Below are positions 43,616 through 53,736 of a stretch of 64,000 nt of DNA, piece by piece. Source of the stretch: Ectothiorhodospiraceae bacterium (GTDB lineage Bacteria > Pseudomonadota > Gammaproteobacteria > Nitrococcales > Aquisalimonadaceae); contig JAFIFV010000135.1 of the NCBI GenBank assembly GCA_020831845.1, positions 1 through 64,000 on the forward strand, in the 5' to 3' direction. The position numbers and the translations under genes were made by a program. The notes under the pieces were generated by a model that saw only the letters and a program-made list of their open reading frames with translations, had not been told where the DNA came from and searched no databases. Each line of letters opens with the position of its first letter. The stretch's first letter is position 1.

Positions 43616-44653
43616 ATGTCTAGAAAAGTGCTGATCGTCGGCCAGGGCCTGGCGGGAAGCCTGCTGGCGCACGAGCTCGACCTCCGGGGCGTGGATCTGT
43701 TGGTCATCGATCCAGGGCGCGCCGAAACCGCTACCCGGGTAGCCGCCGGGCTGCTGAACCCGTTCACCGGGCCCCGCTTCCAGAGCCCGGAGCCACCGCA
43801 GGCATGGTTCGCCAGCGCCGTTCGGGGCTGGCGGCGGATGGAGCAGCGGCTTTCGGCCAGGTTGCTGCAAGACATGAAGGTCTCTCGCCTGATACGGGAC
43901 GCGTCCGAGCTTGAGCGGCTGCGGCAACGGCGCGCCGATCCGGGCAACGGGACACTGCTGGGGGAATGGCTGCCGCCGGAGGCGAGCAGCCCGCTCAACG
44001 ACCCGCTGGGGCGCACAGAGATCCGTGCGGCACGCGTGGATCTCCCGCTTTTCCTGGACCGGACCCGGGACTGGCTGCACGAGCATGGCCGCCTGGTCTA
44101 TGAAGAACTCGATTACGCCGATCTGGCGTTCACCGCCCATGGCGCCGGCTGGAAGCACCACGAACTGGCGGCCGTCGTGTGCTGCCAGGGCTATCAGGCG
44201 CGCACCAATCCCTGGTTCGCCACCCTGCCCTGGCGCGTATCCCACGGCGAGTCGCTGGTGCTACGCGCGGCGGACGGGTGGCCTGGCCGTGCTGTCAGCC
44301 GAGGCCGGAACCTGGTGCCGCTGGGCGGGGACCAGGCATGGCTCGGCGCCACCTATGGCAGACAGACAGAACCGACAACAACAGCAACGGGACGGCAAGT
44401 GCTCCTCGACAGCCTCGGCGAGTTGCTCAAGGCCCCCCCGAGGGTCGACGTCGTGGAGCACCGCGCCGGTGTGCGTGCCGGAAACCGCCACGGCTTCTAT
44501 TTCTGTCATCGCCATCCTGACGAGTCACGGCTACTGCTCTTCGGCGGTCTCGGCTCCCGCGGCACACTGATCGCACCCGCATGCGCCAGCACGCTGGCGG
44601 CCCACCTGGCCGACGGCAGGCCGCTACCTGCATGTCCGGGACAACTGGCATGA
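43616..44653 (+). CDS. FAD-dependent oxidoreductase, DAO family (C-terminal motif resembling the MnmC oxidoreductase domain)
   Basis: VLIVGQGLAGSLLAHEL, VAAGLLNPFTGPRF, LLLFGGLGSRGTLIAPACASTLAAHLADGRPLP. Confidence 0.85.
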   Translation: MSRKVLIVGQGLAGSLLAHELDLRGVDLLVIDPGRAETATRVAAGLLNPFTGPRFQSPEPPQAWFASAVRGWRRMEQRLSARLLQDMKVSRLIRDASELERLRQRRADPGNGTLLGEWLPPEASSPLNDPLGRTEIRAARVDLPLFLDRTRDWLHEHGRLVYEELDYADLAFTAHGAGWKHHELAAVVCCQGYQARTNPWFATLPWRVSHGESLVLRAADGWPGRAVSRGRNLVPLGGDQAWLGATYGRQTEPTTTATGRQVLLDSLGELLKAPPRVDVVEHRAGVRAGNRHGFYFCHRHPDESRLLLFGGLGSRGTLIAPACASTLAAHLADGRPLPACPGQLA

Positions 44654-45210
44654 GGCGCGCGCCCCTGACCCTGCTTGCCCAGGAATGGATCGTCCAGGCA
44701 ATTGCTCCGGGTGACACGGTGCTGGACGCCACCGTGGGCAACGGCCACGACACGCTGTTTCTGGCAGAACGGGTGGCACCCGGAGGCTGTGTCTGGGGGC
44801 TGGATATCCAGCAGGCAGCGCTGGATGCAGCGCGAGAGCGCCTGGCGGCGGTAACGGATCTGCGACTGGAACTGAGATTGCTCGGGCATGAGCACCTGTC
44901 CAGTTTGAACACCGGCGCGCTGAAGGCGGCCATGTTCAATCTTGGCTACCTGCCGGGGTCCAGCCACACGGTGGTCACGCGGCCGGACACCACATGCCGC
45001 GCACTGGAGCAGGTCGTTGCGCGCCTGCGGCCCGGCGGCCGCTGTTCCATCCTGGCCTATATCGGCCACCCGGGGGGCGCGGAGGAAGCCGACGCGGTGA
45101 GGCAATGGTGCGCCACGCTGGAGCCCGGGCGCTTCCTCTGGCGGGCAGGCAATCCGCCGGGCACACCGGATACCGCGCCCCGGCTCCATCTGATCGAGCG
45201 CATGGAGTGA
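44650..45210 (+). CDS. Class I SAM-dependent methyltransferase, YtqB/MnmM-like
   Basis: VLDATVGNGHDTLFLAERVAPGG, FNLGYLPGSSH; ATGA overlap with the preceding oxidoreductase. Confidence 0.8.
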   Translation: MRRAPLTLLAQEWIVQAIAPGDTVLDATVGNGHDTLFLAERVAPGGCVWGLDIQQAALDAARERLAAVTDLRLELRLLGHEHLSSLNTGALKAAMFNLGYLPGSSHTVVTRPDTTCRALEQVVARLRPGGRCSILAYIGHPGGAEEADAVRQWCATLEPGRFLWRAGNPPGTPDTAPRLHLIERME

Positions 45211-45983
45211 CTACCAGGGGATGTCCCGACCATCCCAGGCGATGAATCGTCCGTTGTCCTCCCGACGGAGCCCACGGATGATGTCCAGCAACTGGCTGAC
45301 GGTTCGCCCGGCACTGAACAGCTTGTCCCGCGGCACTCGCTGCTGGAAAGGCGCGGACAGCCCGGTGTCGGTGGTCCCGGGATGCAGGGCCACGCAGATC
45401 AGGCGACAGGACTTGCGGCCCAGTTCCACCGAAAGCCCCCTGGTGAACATGTTCGCGCGGCCTTGGCGCCTCGATACGCGTACCAGCCGCCAAGCCGGTT
45501 GTCCTCGATGCTGCCCACGCGCGCAGACAGGTTCGCGATCACCGCGTGGTCGGCGTGGACAAGCAGGGGTTCGAACGCGCGGGCAACCAGCAAGGGGCCG
45601 AAGGCATTGACCTGGAAGCTGCGCATCAGCGTCTCCGGCCGCACGTCCGAGAGCTGTTTCTCCGGAAACATGCCGTGATTGTCGTGCAGCACGCCGGCCA
45701 CGTTGAGCAACAGGTGCAGCCTTTCCGCGCCATCCGCACGCACGCTTTGCACCGCCTGCTCCATGCTGTCGGTATCGGTCGTATCCAGGCTCAGCAGGCG
45801 CACCCTGTCCGGATCAGCCTGCCGCAGGCGGCATAGCCCTTCCGAGGCCTCCGGGTCGCGGGCACTGGCGTAGATGCGCGCGCACTGCGACCAATCAGCC
45901 AGTTGGCGGACGAACTCAAGCCCGATACCCCGTGACGCACCCTGGACCAGTACTTGTGTACCGTCCGGGAAAACCGTCGTCAT
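45211..45983 (-). pseudogene. SDR family oxidoreductase interrupted by a one-base deletion frameshift
   Basis: N-terminal part ([25 protein letters not shown]...GGWYAYRGAKAA) and C-terminal part (MFTRGLSVELGRK...FIAWDGRDIPW) in different frames; junction at 45454/45455. Confidence 0.85.
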
Positions 45984-46444
45984 CCTTGCCCCCCGCCCTT
46001 GAGGGCCGCGGCGAGAAAGCGGTCCAGCGCATTGGCGAAGGCCTGACGCTCCCGCTGGCCGAAGCCGGCTGGTCCGCCGCTGTGGACACCGCTGCTGCGC
46101 ATGGTTTCCATGAAGTCCCGCATCGCCAGGCGCTGACGGATGGTGCCGGGCGTATACATCTCTCCCCGGGGATTCAGCGCGTGGCCACCCTTCTCGATCA
46201 CCTCCGCCGCCAGCGGTATATCCGCGGTCACCACCAGATCGCCAGGCTGCAGGCGCTGAACGATGGTGCTGTCCGCCTCGTCGAAGCCGGCGGAGACCTG
46301 TAGTGCACGGATGCTGGGCGACGGCGGCACGCGCACCGGCTGGTTGGCTACCAGCGTGAGCTGCACTCCGGTACGCTGCGCGGCCCGGAAGAGGATTTCC
46401 CGGACCACCGCCGGGCAGGCATCGGCGTCCACCCAGATCTCCAT
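45980..46444 (-). CDS. YaiI/YqxD family protein (DUF188)
   Basis: [52 protein letters not shown]. Confidence 0.93.
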   Translation of the reverse strand: MEIWVDADACPAVVREILFRAAQRTGVQLTLVANQPVRVPPSPSIRALQVSAGFDEADSTIVQRLQPGDLVVTADIPLAAEVIEKGGHALNPRGEMYTPGTIRQRLAMRDFMETMRSSGVHSGGPAGFGQRERQAFANALDRFLAAALKGGGQG

Positions 46445-46460
46445 CAGCCTTCCTCCACAT

Positions 46461-48104
46461 TCAGGCTATCAGCCAGGCCAGTCCCAGCACGACAAGCAGC
46501 AATAACAAGGCCCCCACGGTGATGCCGGGCTCCGGCCAGGGTCTTCTTTCAGCAGGCAGCCCACTGTCATCCTGCGTTGAAATGGCGGACGGCGACCGCC
46601 AGCGTTCCAGCCGCGTACGCATCCATCGGCCACCGCCGATCAAGCGGCGTTCCAGCGGAGCAACCAGGTCGCCTTCCGGCAGGCCTGGCCAACGCGGCAG
46701 CAGGCGGCTGGCGACAAACGCCAGCAATCCGGCCAGTGCCAAGGGCCAGATACCATCCACCATGCTCGACCACTGCAGGCTGTAGCCGCGCAGATCCCCG
46801 GTAGCGAGCCACCATGGCAGCATCAACGACAACACAAGGACCAGCAGCCAGCTCAGGAGTTCGTGTCGGCCCGCGGGTTCCCGCGCCTGAGACTCAGGCC
46901 AGGCCACGCGCAGGAAACGCAGCAGCAACAAGCCGGTGGTCACCGATGTCAGCGTCAGCAGAAGGCTCAGCCCGTCGGGAGCCACAGTCTTGAGCGCCGA
47001 TTTGGCCAGGATCCCCGACGTCAGCGGAAAGCCCGCCAACGCCAGCACGGGCAACAGGCTGAGCCACGCCACCGGTCTGACACCCCGCTGGATCATCGGC
47101 ACGGCCAGAAACAGCAAGCCCTTGGCCAGACCATGATGGACAGCAAAAACAAGGATGGCCACGGCCAGCAGGCGATCATCGCCCTCACCGCCGAGCCAGG
47201 TGCCCACAAGCACGGCCAGCAGGCCCATCTGGCTGACACTGGAGTAGGCCAAGACGGTCTTCGGGCGCTGCTGGAAACAGCCCACCAGGGCCGCATAGTA
47301 GGCACCGAACAGACCCAGCGCGATCAGCGCTTGCCCCAGCGCGGGTACGGCGATTTCGCCCAGGGGCAGCAGGTGAATCCAGCCCAGCAGCCCCGCTTTC
47401 AGAATGATCCCCGAGAGCACGGCACTTGCGGGCACGGGCGCAGCGGGGTGGGCCAGAGGTAGCCAGACATGCAACGGCACCACCCCCATCTTCACAGCGA
47501 AGCCTGCCGCAACCAGTCCGGCGGTGATAGCCGGATGCGGGAGTTGCCGGTACACCTCTCCGATGGCCTCCACCCGGGTGTTCCCCGCCTGCGCCGCCAG
47601 CATCAGCAGGCCCGCCAGCAGCAGCACCTCGCCGAGCACGGCCAGTATCAGGTAGATCCGCCCCGCCCTCATCGCCTCCGCTTTCCCGCTGTGGACAACC
47701 AGTCCATAGGCGGCGAAGGTCATCAGAGCAAAGCCGAGATAGAAGGTGGCCACGTCCCGCGCCACCAGCAGCCCCAGGTTACCGGCCAGCGTGAGCAGGA
47801 AAAACACTGCGTAACGTCGACCGTCCTCCCCGGCAAGCAGCGTCCGCGAATGAATCGCGGCGGCACCCCACAGTACGCCCGCGAGCAGCAGCAGGCCGCG
47901 CGACAGCCCGTCCACGCCGAGTTCCGTGCCGAGCAGAATCCAGTCCAGCCGCAAGCCATCCGTGCCGAGCAGCGCAATCACGACCGCGAGCCCGCAGGCC
48001 AGTCCGGCCCCGGTCAGCGTCTTTGCCTGCACATGCCCGCCCAGGCCCAGCGTCAGGCCCAGCAGCAACGGAAGAGCCGGCATCAGCAGCAGCATCCAGT
48101 TCAT
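46461..48104 (-). CDS. Proton-conducting antiporter subunit, MrpD/NuoL-like (third copy)
   Basis: Polytopic; [39 protein letters not shown]. Confidence 0.85.
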   Translation of the reverse strand: MNWMLLLMPALPLLLGLTLGLGGHVQAKTLTGAGLACGLAVVIALLGTDGLRLDWILLGTELGVDGLSRGLLLLAGVLWGAAAIHSRTLLAGEDGRRYAVFFLLTLAGNLGLLVARDVATFYLGFALMTFAAYGLVVHSGKAEAMRAGRIYLILAVLGEVLLLAGLLMLAAQAGNTRVEAIGEVYRQLPHPAITAGLVAAGFAVKMGVVPLHVWLPLAHPAAPVPASAVLSGIILKAGLLGWIHLLPLGEIAVPALGQALIALGLFGAYYAALVGCFQQRPKTVLAYSSVSQMGLLAVLVGTWLGGEGDDRLLAVAILVFAVHHGLAKGLLFLAVPMIQRGVRPVAWLSLLPVLALAGFPLTSGILAKSALKTVAPDGLSLLLTLTSVTTGLLLLRFLRVAWPESQAREPAGRHELLSWLLVLVLSLMLPWWLATGDLRGYSLQWSSMVDGIWPLALAGLLAFVASRLLPRWPGLPEGDLVAPLERRLIGGGRWMRTRLERWRSPSAISTQDDSGLPAERRPWPEPGITVGALLLLLVVLGLAWLIA

Positions 48105-49597
48105 GGTGCGTACTCCTGCCCGACGATAAATGTCACCCAGGACAAGGGGCTGAGCGGGAAGCCGGCCAGTATGCCCACGCCCAGCGCAGAAATCCCGGTG
48201 AGCAATGTTGGTACCAGCAATCCCGGGCCGGGCTCACCAGCGGTGGCGATCGCCTTCTCCCCAGACTCGCGAAACCAGGCACGGTGCAGCAACGGCAGAA
48301 AATAGATGGCATTAAGCACCGTGCTTCCCAACAACACCAGCAACACCCAGGGCGCTCCTGCCTGAAGCGCCCCCATACCCAGGTACCATTTGCTGACGAA
48401 CCCCGCCAGCGGTGGCGCCCCCATCATGCCGAAAGCACCGATCGTGAACATCGCGGTAGTCCAGGGCATGCGCCGGCCTATGCCATTCAACTCGTCAATG
48501 CTGTGGATGCCGCTGTTTTCCGCGTAGTTGCCGGCACAGAAAAACAAGGTGATCTTCATCAGACCCTGGTGCACCAGGTGGACCAGGCCTCCGATGGTGG
48601 CCAGCGGGCTGCCCAGTGCCACGCCCAGTGTGATGTAGGAAACCTGGCTGACGGTGGAATAGGCGAGCCGTCGTTTCAGATCTGTCTGGGCGATGGCACG
48701 TACCGAACCGTAGATGATGGTGAACGAAGCGAGTAACGCCAGCACCGTGTTCATCTGCAGGTCGGCCACCAGCGAGGTGCCGAATACGTCGTAGACCACA
48801 CGCACCACGCCAAAGGCTCCCGCCTTGACAACGGCAACTGCGTGCAGCAGAGCGCTGACCGGCGCCGGCGCAACCATGGCACTGGGCAGCCAGCCATGCA
48901 GCGGCACCAGCGCCGCCTTCACCCCCAATCCACCGATCAGCAGCAGGAAGATGGCGATCAGTGCAGTACGATGCTCCGGGGCCAGATGCTCCAGCGTGCC
49001 CCCCGCGACGAAATCGCCGGACTGGCCCAGCGCGGCCAGCCAGACGATCCCCAGCAGTAGCACCACGCCGCCGCCAAGGGTGTAGCGCAGGTACATGCGG
49101 CCCACAGCCATGGCCTTCGGCCAGCCGTTGTGCACCACCAGAGGCCAGGTGGCCAGCGTGAGCAGCTCGTAGAAAATGAAGAAAGTAAACAGATTCCCTG
49201 CCGTGGCGATCCCCATCGTGGAGGCTACGCACAGGCTGAAGAACCCGAAGAACCGCGCCCGGTTCGGGCGGCGTTCCAGGTAGGCGATGGCATAGATCGT
49301 CGTCACCAGCCACAGCAGCGCCGAGAGCGTGGTGAACAGCATGGTCAACGCATCGGCGTGCAACACCAGGTCCAGGCCCGGCAGAATCGGCATGGTGACC
49401 AGAAATGTGTGCCCCTGGAGCACGCCATAGCCCATGACCCCCACCAGCAGCAGCTTCAGCACGGCGGCGGCCAGGTTCACGGTGATGCGCAGGCGGTTAC
49501 GGTCCTCCCCGGCCAGGAAAACCAGCAGCGCCGCCAGCAGCGAACTCAACAGCACCCACAGCGGCAGCGCTTGGTAGATACCTGCTCCCGTCAGCAT
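48101..49597 (-). CDS. Proton-conducting antiporter subunit, MrpD/NuoL-like (second copy)
   Basis: GVKAALVPLHGWLPSAMVAPAPVSALLHAVAVVKAG, AYSTVSQVSYI. Confidence 0.87.
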   Translation of the reverse strand: MLTGAGIYQALPLWVLLSSLLAALLVFLAGEDRNRLRITVNLAAAVLKLLLVGVMGYGVLQGHTFLVTMPILPGLDLVLHADALTMLFTTLSALLWLVTTIYAIAYLERRPNRARFFGFFSLCVASTMGIATAGNLFTFFIFYELLTLATWPLVVHNGWPKAMAVGRMYLRYTLGGGVVLLLGIVWLAALGQSGDFVAGGTLEHLAPEHRTALIAIFLLLIGGLGVKAALVPLHGWLPSAMVAPAPVSALLHAVAVVKAGAFGVVRVVYDVFGTSLVADLQMNTVLALLASFTIIYGSVRAIAQTDLKRRLAYSTVSQVSYITLGVALGSPLATIGGLVHLVHQGLMKITLFFCAGNYAENSGIHSIDELNGIGRRMPWTTAMFTIGAFGMMGAPPLAGFVSKWYLGMGALQAGAPWVLLVLLGSTVLNAIYFLPLLHRAWFRESGEKAIATAGEPGPGLLVPTLLTGISALGVGILAGFPLSPLSWVTFIVGQEYAP

Positions 49598-49600
49598 CGC

Positions 49601-51052
49601 TCACCCGCCCCCAAGGGGAATTTCCCCGAGCAGTGTGAGCAACGGCCTGGCGGTAAAGCCAAGCACGATGGAGAGTACCGCCAGCGTCAGCGCAGACCAG
49701 ACCATCAACGGTTGTGCCGGCGTCGGCGCGCGATCCACGCTTGGCCCAGCGTGCGCCTCCATGAACGCGTAGCGCATGACCCTGAACACATAGCCGGCAG
49801 CCAGCAGGCCGCCCACCAGCACGGTGGCCACAATCCACCAGAGCCCTTGCTCCAGCGCCGATTGCAGCAGCAGCCACTTGGCAATGAAGCCGCCGCTGGG
49901 CGGTAGCCCCATGATGCTGACCGAGGCAATGGCGAACGCCCCGAGGCTGAGCGCCAGCGGCCGCCCCATGCCGCGAAGTTCCGCAACCCGATCATGCCCC
50001 AGGTGGTACAGCATATTGCCGGCCGCCAGGAACAACGCCGCCTTGGCCACACCGTGGGCCAGACCGTGATACACCGCTCCCTGCCAGGCCGAGGCAACCG
50101 CCAGCGGGAAGAACAGCAGGATGTAACCCAACTGGGCGACGGTGGAATAGGCAACGACCAGCTTGAGGCGTGGCTGCCGCATGGCCTGGATGGAACCGAG
50201 AATGATCGCCGCTGCGCCCAATGCGCCCAGCAACTGGGCCACCCAGGGTGCCGAGAGAGGCAGTTGCAGGGGGCCGGCCCAGAGACGCAGCAAGAGGTAG
50301 ACGGCGGCCTTGACCACCAGGGCTGACAACAGCGCACTGACTGGTGCCGGTGCACCACCGTGGGCCGGGGGCAACCAGAAATGGAACGGCACGATTGCCG
50401 CCTTCACCAGCAGTCCGGCCACGATCAGCGCCGTGGCCACCCCCACCGGCCAGCCGCCTGCCGGCAAGCGCTCGCCGATCAACTGCAGATCGAGCGTCCC
50501 GGTCATCCCATAGATCAGTGCCACGCCGCCCAGATAAAGCAGCGATCCGAAAAGCGCCAGCAGCAGATAGTTCAACGAGGCCGACACCGACTGCCGGCTA
50601 CCGGCAAGCAGCACCAGCGGTATCGCCGCCAGCGTCACCAGTTCCAACGTCACATAGACGTTGAACAGGTCCGCCGACAGGAACAGGGCATTGAGCGACC
50701 CCCACAACAGCAGCCACAGGGTCCAGAACCGGTTCGCGATCTCTGACTTGCCGGCGAACTGCCCCACCGCATGCAACGACACCAGCGCGCCGACGACGGC
50801 TGTGAGCAGTATCATCAGCGCCGCGAGACCGTCCGCATGCAGACGGATTCCCAACGGCGGTTCCCAGCCGGCCAGCGCGTGGTCCAGGGTCCCCTGGCTG
50901 CCAACCGCCATGACCAGCAACAGGCTGATCGCCAGTGACAGCAAGACACCGCTCAGGGCGACCGGCGAACGCGCGCCGCCGCCGGACAGGAACACACAGA
51001 CCCCGGCCAGCAATGGAACAAACACCGAGAGCGGCAGCAGGGCATCACTCAT
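49601..51052 (-). CDS. mnhD: Na+/H+ antiporter subunit D (first copy)
   Basis: LLVKAAIVPFHFWLPPAHGGAPAPVSALLSALVVKAAVYLLLR; start set at MSDALLPLSVFV. Confidence 0.88.
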   Translation of the reverse strand: MSDALLPLSVFVPLLAGVCVFLSGGGARSPVALSGVLLSLAISLLLVMAVGSQGTLDHALAGWEPPLGIRLHADGLAALMILLTAVVGALVSLHAVGQFAGKSEIANRFWTLWLLLWGSLNALFLSADLFNVYVTLELVTLAAIPLVLLAGSRQSVSASLNYLLLALFGSLLYLGGVALIYGMTGTLDLQLIGERLPAGGWPVGVATALIVAGLLVKAAIVPFHFWLPPAHGGAPAPVSALLSALVVKAAVYLLLRLWAGPLQLPLSAPWVAQLLGALGAAAIILGSIQAMRQPRLKLVVAYSTVAQLGYILLFFPLAVASAWQGAVYHGLAHGVAKAALFLAAGNMLYHLGHDRVAELRGMGRPLALSLGAFAIASVSIMGLPPSGGFIAKWLLLQSALEQGLWWIVATVLVGGLLAAGYVFRVMRYAFMEAHAGPSVDRAPTPAQPLMVWSALTLAVLSIVLGFTARPLLTLLGEIPLGGG

Positions 51053-51335
51053 CGTCGCCCTCCTCGTCCCGCGCCTGGCGGCGCACCAGGGCCAGGCCAA
51101 ACGCGGTGGCGCTGACCGCGATCACGATCCCGGTCAACACCATGGCATGGGGCACCGGATCCGGCCCGCCGGGCAGACGGCGGGCAATCACGATCAACGC
51201 CAGAAACACACCGTTACCCAGCACGTTGACCGCGAGCAGCCGCTTCAAGGGGTGCATCTGGACGATCAGCCCGAAAAAGCCCAGGCCGATCAGCGCAGCG
51301 GCCGCAAGGGCGTAGACATCCAGCCCGGCCATCAT
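51045..51335 (-). CDS. mnhC: Na+/H+ antiporter subunit C (NuoK-like)
   Basis: 96-aa hydrophobic protein, LLAVNVLGNGVFLALIVIARR; operon position. Confidence 0.85.
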   Translation of the reverse strand: MMAGLDVYALAAAALIGLGFFGLIVQMHPLKRLLAVNVLGNGVFLALIVIARRLPGGPDPVPHAMVLTGIVIAVSATAFGLALVRRQARDEEGDDE

Positions 51336-52261
51336 GCCGGCCCCCGCCGCAAGCCCCGGCTGCCCGTATACAGAAGCACCAGCGTTATCGCGATGGACAC
51401 CGCGAGGCTGTATTCCACGATCAGCATCACTGGATAGATCAGCGTGGGTGGATACGCCATGAAAGCACCCTGCAGAGGAATCAGCAGCAGGCCTGCGAGC
51501 GAGAAGACGGTGAGCCCCAGCACCAGCAGCATACGCAACGGCAGGGAATCGCCGGTGTCACCGCGCAGTCGGCCGGCCAGCGCGAGCAGCACCCCGGCAG
51601 CGGCCAGCACCGCTCCACCCTGGAAGGCGCCGCCCGGGCTGTGGGTGCCGGCCCAGATCAGATAGGCTCCCACCAGCAGCATGACCGGAACGAACACGCG
51701 CAACGCCACCGGCAATAGCTCAGTGCCCCTGGAGGCATCGTCCCCGCTCAGCGACTCCATCAGCGGAACCCTGGCCAGCCATGTGCCCAGCAGTGCCATC
51801 AGCAGCACGCCCATCTCCAGCAATGTGTCGTAACTGCGGAAATTGAGTAGCACGGCGGTCACCGGTTGCTGTGTAGCGGCCTCGTCAAGCCGCTCCAGCG
51901 CCAGTGCGCCGGCAGCCTGCTCCGATACCGGCAACTGGTGCAGGGCGATACCGACCAGCACGGCCAGCACCATTCCACCCCCGGCGGCAATCACCTGCAG
52001 CGCCCTCCCCGGCTGTCGATGATCGCCGTCGGGACTGCCCATGGCGCGCCAGGTACCCAACAGCAGCACACCGAGCAGACCGGCGCCAATGGCGGCTTCC
52101 GCCAGCGCCAGGTCGGGCGCATCCAGCCGCGCCCACGCCAGCGCCATCAGCAGGCCGAACACTATGAACAGTACGATGCTGCGAAACAGATCCGTCAGCA
52201 GCAGGCAGCGCCAGGCCAGCACCACCAGAATCAGCGCCGCCAGTGTATCCACCACGATCAT
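51332..52261 (-). CDS. Na+/H+ antiporter subunit B fused to an N-terminal DUF4040-like region
   Basis: N-term FGLLMALAWARLDAPDLALAEAAIGAGLLGVLLL (MrpA C-terminal/DUF4040-like), then MnhB-like YLIWAGTHSPGGAFQGGAVLA. Confidence 0.85.
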   Translation of the reverse strand: MIVVDTLAALILVVLAWRCLLLTDLFRSIVLFIVFGLLMALAWARLDAPDLALAEAAIGAGLLGVLLLGTWRAMGSPDGDHRQPGRALQVIAAGGGMVLAVLVGIALHQLPVSEQAAGALALERLDEAATQQPVTAVLLNFRSYDTLLEMGVLLMALLGTWLARVPLMESLSGDDASRGTELLPVALRVFVPVMLLVGAYLIWAGTHSPGGAFQGGAVLAAAGVLLALAGRLRGDTGDSLPLRMLLVLGLTVFSLAGLLLIPLQGAFMAYPPTLIYPVMLIVEYSLAVSIAITLVLLYTGSRGLRRGPA

Positions 52262-52548
52262 TCGCGGCGCCCCCTCTGCCGTTCCAGCAGGCTATGGCGG
52301 GCGATCAGATGACAACCCACGGTGGCAGCACCGATGGCCAACAACCAGACCAGGGCAAGCAGGGCGGCGATACCCCATGAGGAAGACAGCAAGGCGATGC
52401 CCAAGCACAGCAGGCCCAGACCCACATTGTCGGCCTTGGTGATAGCATGCAGGCGGGAGTAGACATCGGGAAACCGCAGCAAGCCAACGGTTCCGGCCAG
52501 GTAGAACAGCAACCCGGTCAGCAGCAAGGCCACTCCCGGCAACGTCAT
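52258..52548 (-). CDS. mnhG: Na+/H+ antiporter subunit G
   Basis: AGTVGLLRFPDVYSRLHAITKADNVGLGLLCLG; start set at MTLPGVALL. Confidence 0.88.
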   Translation of the reverse strand: MTLPGVALLLTGLLFYLAGTVGLLRFPDVYSRLHAITKADNVGLGLLCLGIALLSSSWGIAALLALVWLLAIGAATVGCHLIARHSLLERQRGRRE

Positions 52549-52808
52549 GCATCGCCCTCCCCGTTGCCGCGGCGTACGAACGCCACCGCCACAAGAAACG
52601 CCAGCAGGGCGAACAACAGGGCCACAACCATCAATGCCCGCTGCTGGAGCAATGCCCCCAGAACAATCAGAAGCCCGACGGTAGTGGTGCCCAGCAACTG
52701 CACGGCCAGCATGCGGTCCGCCTCGCCGGGCCCCAGGTAGACGCGCCAAAGCCCCAGCGCGAGCTGCACCAGCAGAAACAAGGCCGCGGCACCGAGCAGC
52801 GCGTTCAT
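52545..52808 (-). CDS. mnhF: Na+/H+ antiporter subunit F
   Basis: WRVYLGPGEADRMLAVQLLGTTTVGLLIVLG. Confidence 0.85.
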   Translation of the reverse strand: MNALLGAAALFLLVQLALGLWRVYLGPGEADRMLAVQLLGTTTVGLLIVLGALLQQRALMVVALLFALLAFLVAVAFVRRGNGEGDA

Positions 52809-53281
52809 GCAGCGCCCTCCAGCGTCTCCCCGAACATGTCCGCCACCAGCGATTCGATACGCCGAAGGTCTTCGTCAACGCTGTCCAGGATGGCATGGAT
52901 GCGGGCCTGGTCACCCACGATATCCGCGCCCAGCGTCCCTGGCATCAGGCTGATGGTTCCGAGGAAGACGGCCCGGGCCGACGCATCTTTCAGCCGCAAT
53001 GGATAATCGAGCCAGTGGGGGTGCAGCGGCATCGACGGCCTCAGCGCACGCCAGGCCACATCAACCCCGCCCATCACCGAGCGTTGAAGGAAAACCGCAA
53101 AGAAGCGCAACACGGCAAGGGGCCTGAGCCGTGCCAATCGTGCCTGGACAAACCAGGCGCTAAACGCGGCGGCGAGCACCGAGACCAGCAGCCCGTGGAG
53201 CAGGGACTGCCCTTCTGCAAGCGCGGCCCAGACCAGGAACAAGCCCGCGATTGTTGTCAGGAACCACCCTAGTCGCTGCAT
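52805..53281 (-). CDS. mnhE: Na+/H+ antiporter subunit E
   Basis: SARAVFLGTISLMPGTLGADI motif; start set at MQRLGWFLTT. Confidence 0.85.
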   Translation of the reverse strand: MQRLGWFLTTIAGLFLVWAALAEGQSLLHGLLVSVLAAAFSAWFVQARLARLRPLAVLRFFAVFLQRSVMGGVDVAWRALRPSMPLHPHWLDYPLRLKDASARAVFLGTISLMPGTLGADIVGDQARIHAILDSVDEDLRRIESLVADMFGETLEGAA

Positions 53282-53736
53282 GAAACCCGGCTTCGATACA
53301 CCTCTCGCAGGTGCTCCACCTCCTGTTCGGAATAGGTCTCTTCGTCCTGCAAGCGCCCCCACACCGGCGCTGGCCAGCAAGGGTCGTCCCGGCGCCGCCC
53401 GATCACATGCACATGGAGCTGGGAGACCACATTACCCAGTGCCGCGACATTGACCTTGTGGAACTGCTGTCCTTCCCGAAGCGCAGCGGACAGCCTGTCC
53501 ACCACACCGTCGAGTTCCCTGCGCAGCATGGGCGGCAGTTGATAGAGTTCTTCGCAATGGTACCGGGGAACCACGATCAACCAGCGCACGGCCGCATTTC
53601 TGTTCAGCAGAACCAGACAATGCCCGTACTCGAACAGCGGCCAGGTATCCGCCGCCAGCCGGCTGTCCAGGGAGAAGGTTGATCCGCCGGCGACCGGAGC
53701 GCCGGCGGAGCTGTTCGGCGGCCTGCTGTCTCTCAC
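53269..53736 (-). CDS. HIT family protein
   Basis: LGNVVSQLHVHVIGRRRDDPCWPAPVWG (HxHxH motif). Confidence 0.9.
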   Translation of the reverse strand: MRDSRPPNSSAGAPVAGGSTFSLDSRLAADTWPLFEYGHCLVLLNRNAAVRWLIVVPRYHCEELYQLPPMLRRELDGVVDRLSAALREGQQFHKVNVAALGNVVSQLHVHVIGRRRDDPCWPAPVWGRLQDEETYSEQEVEHLREVYRSRVSCSD

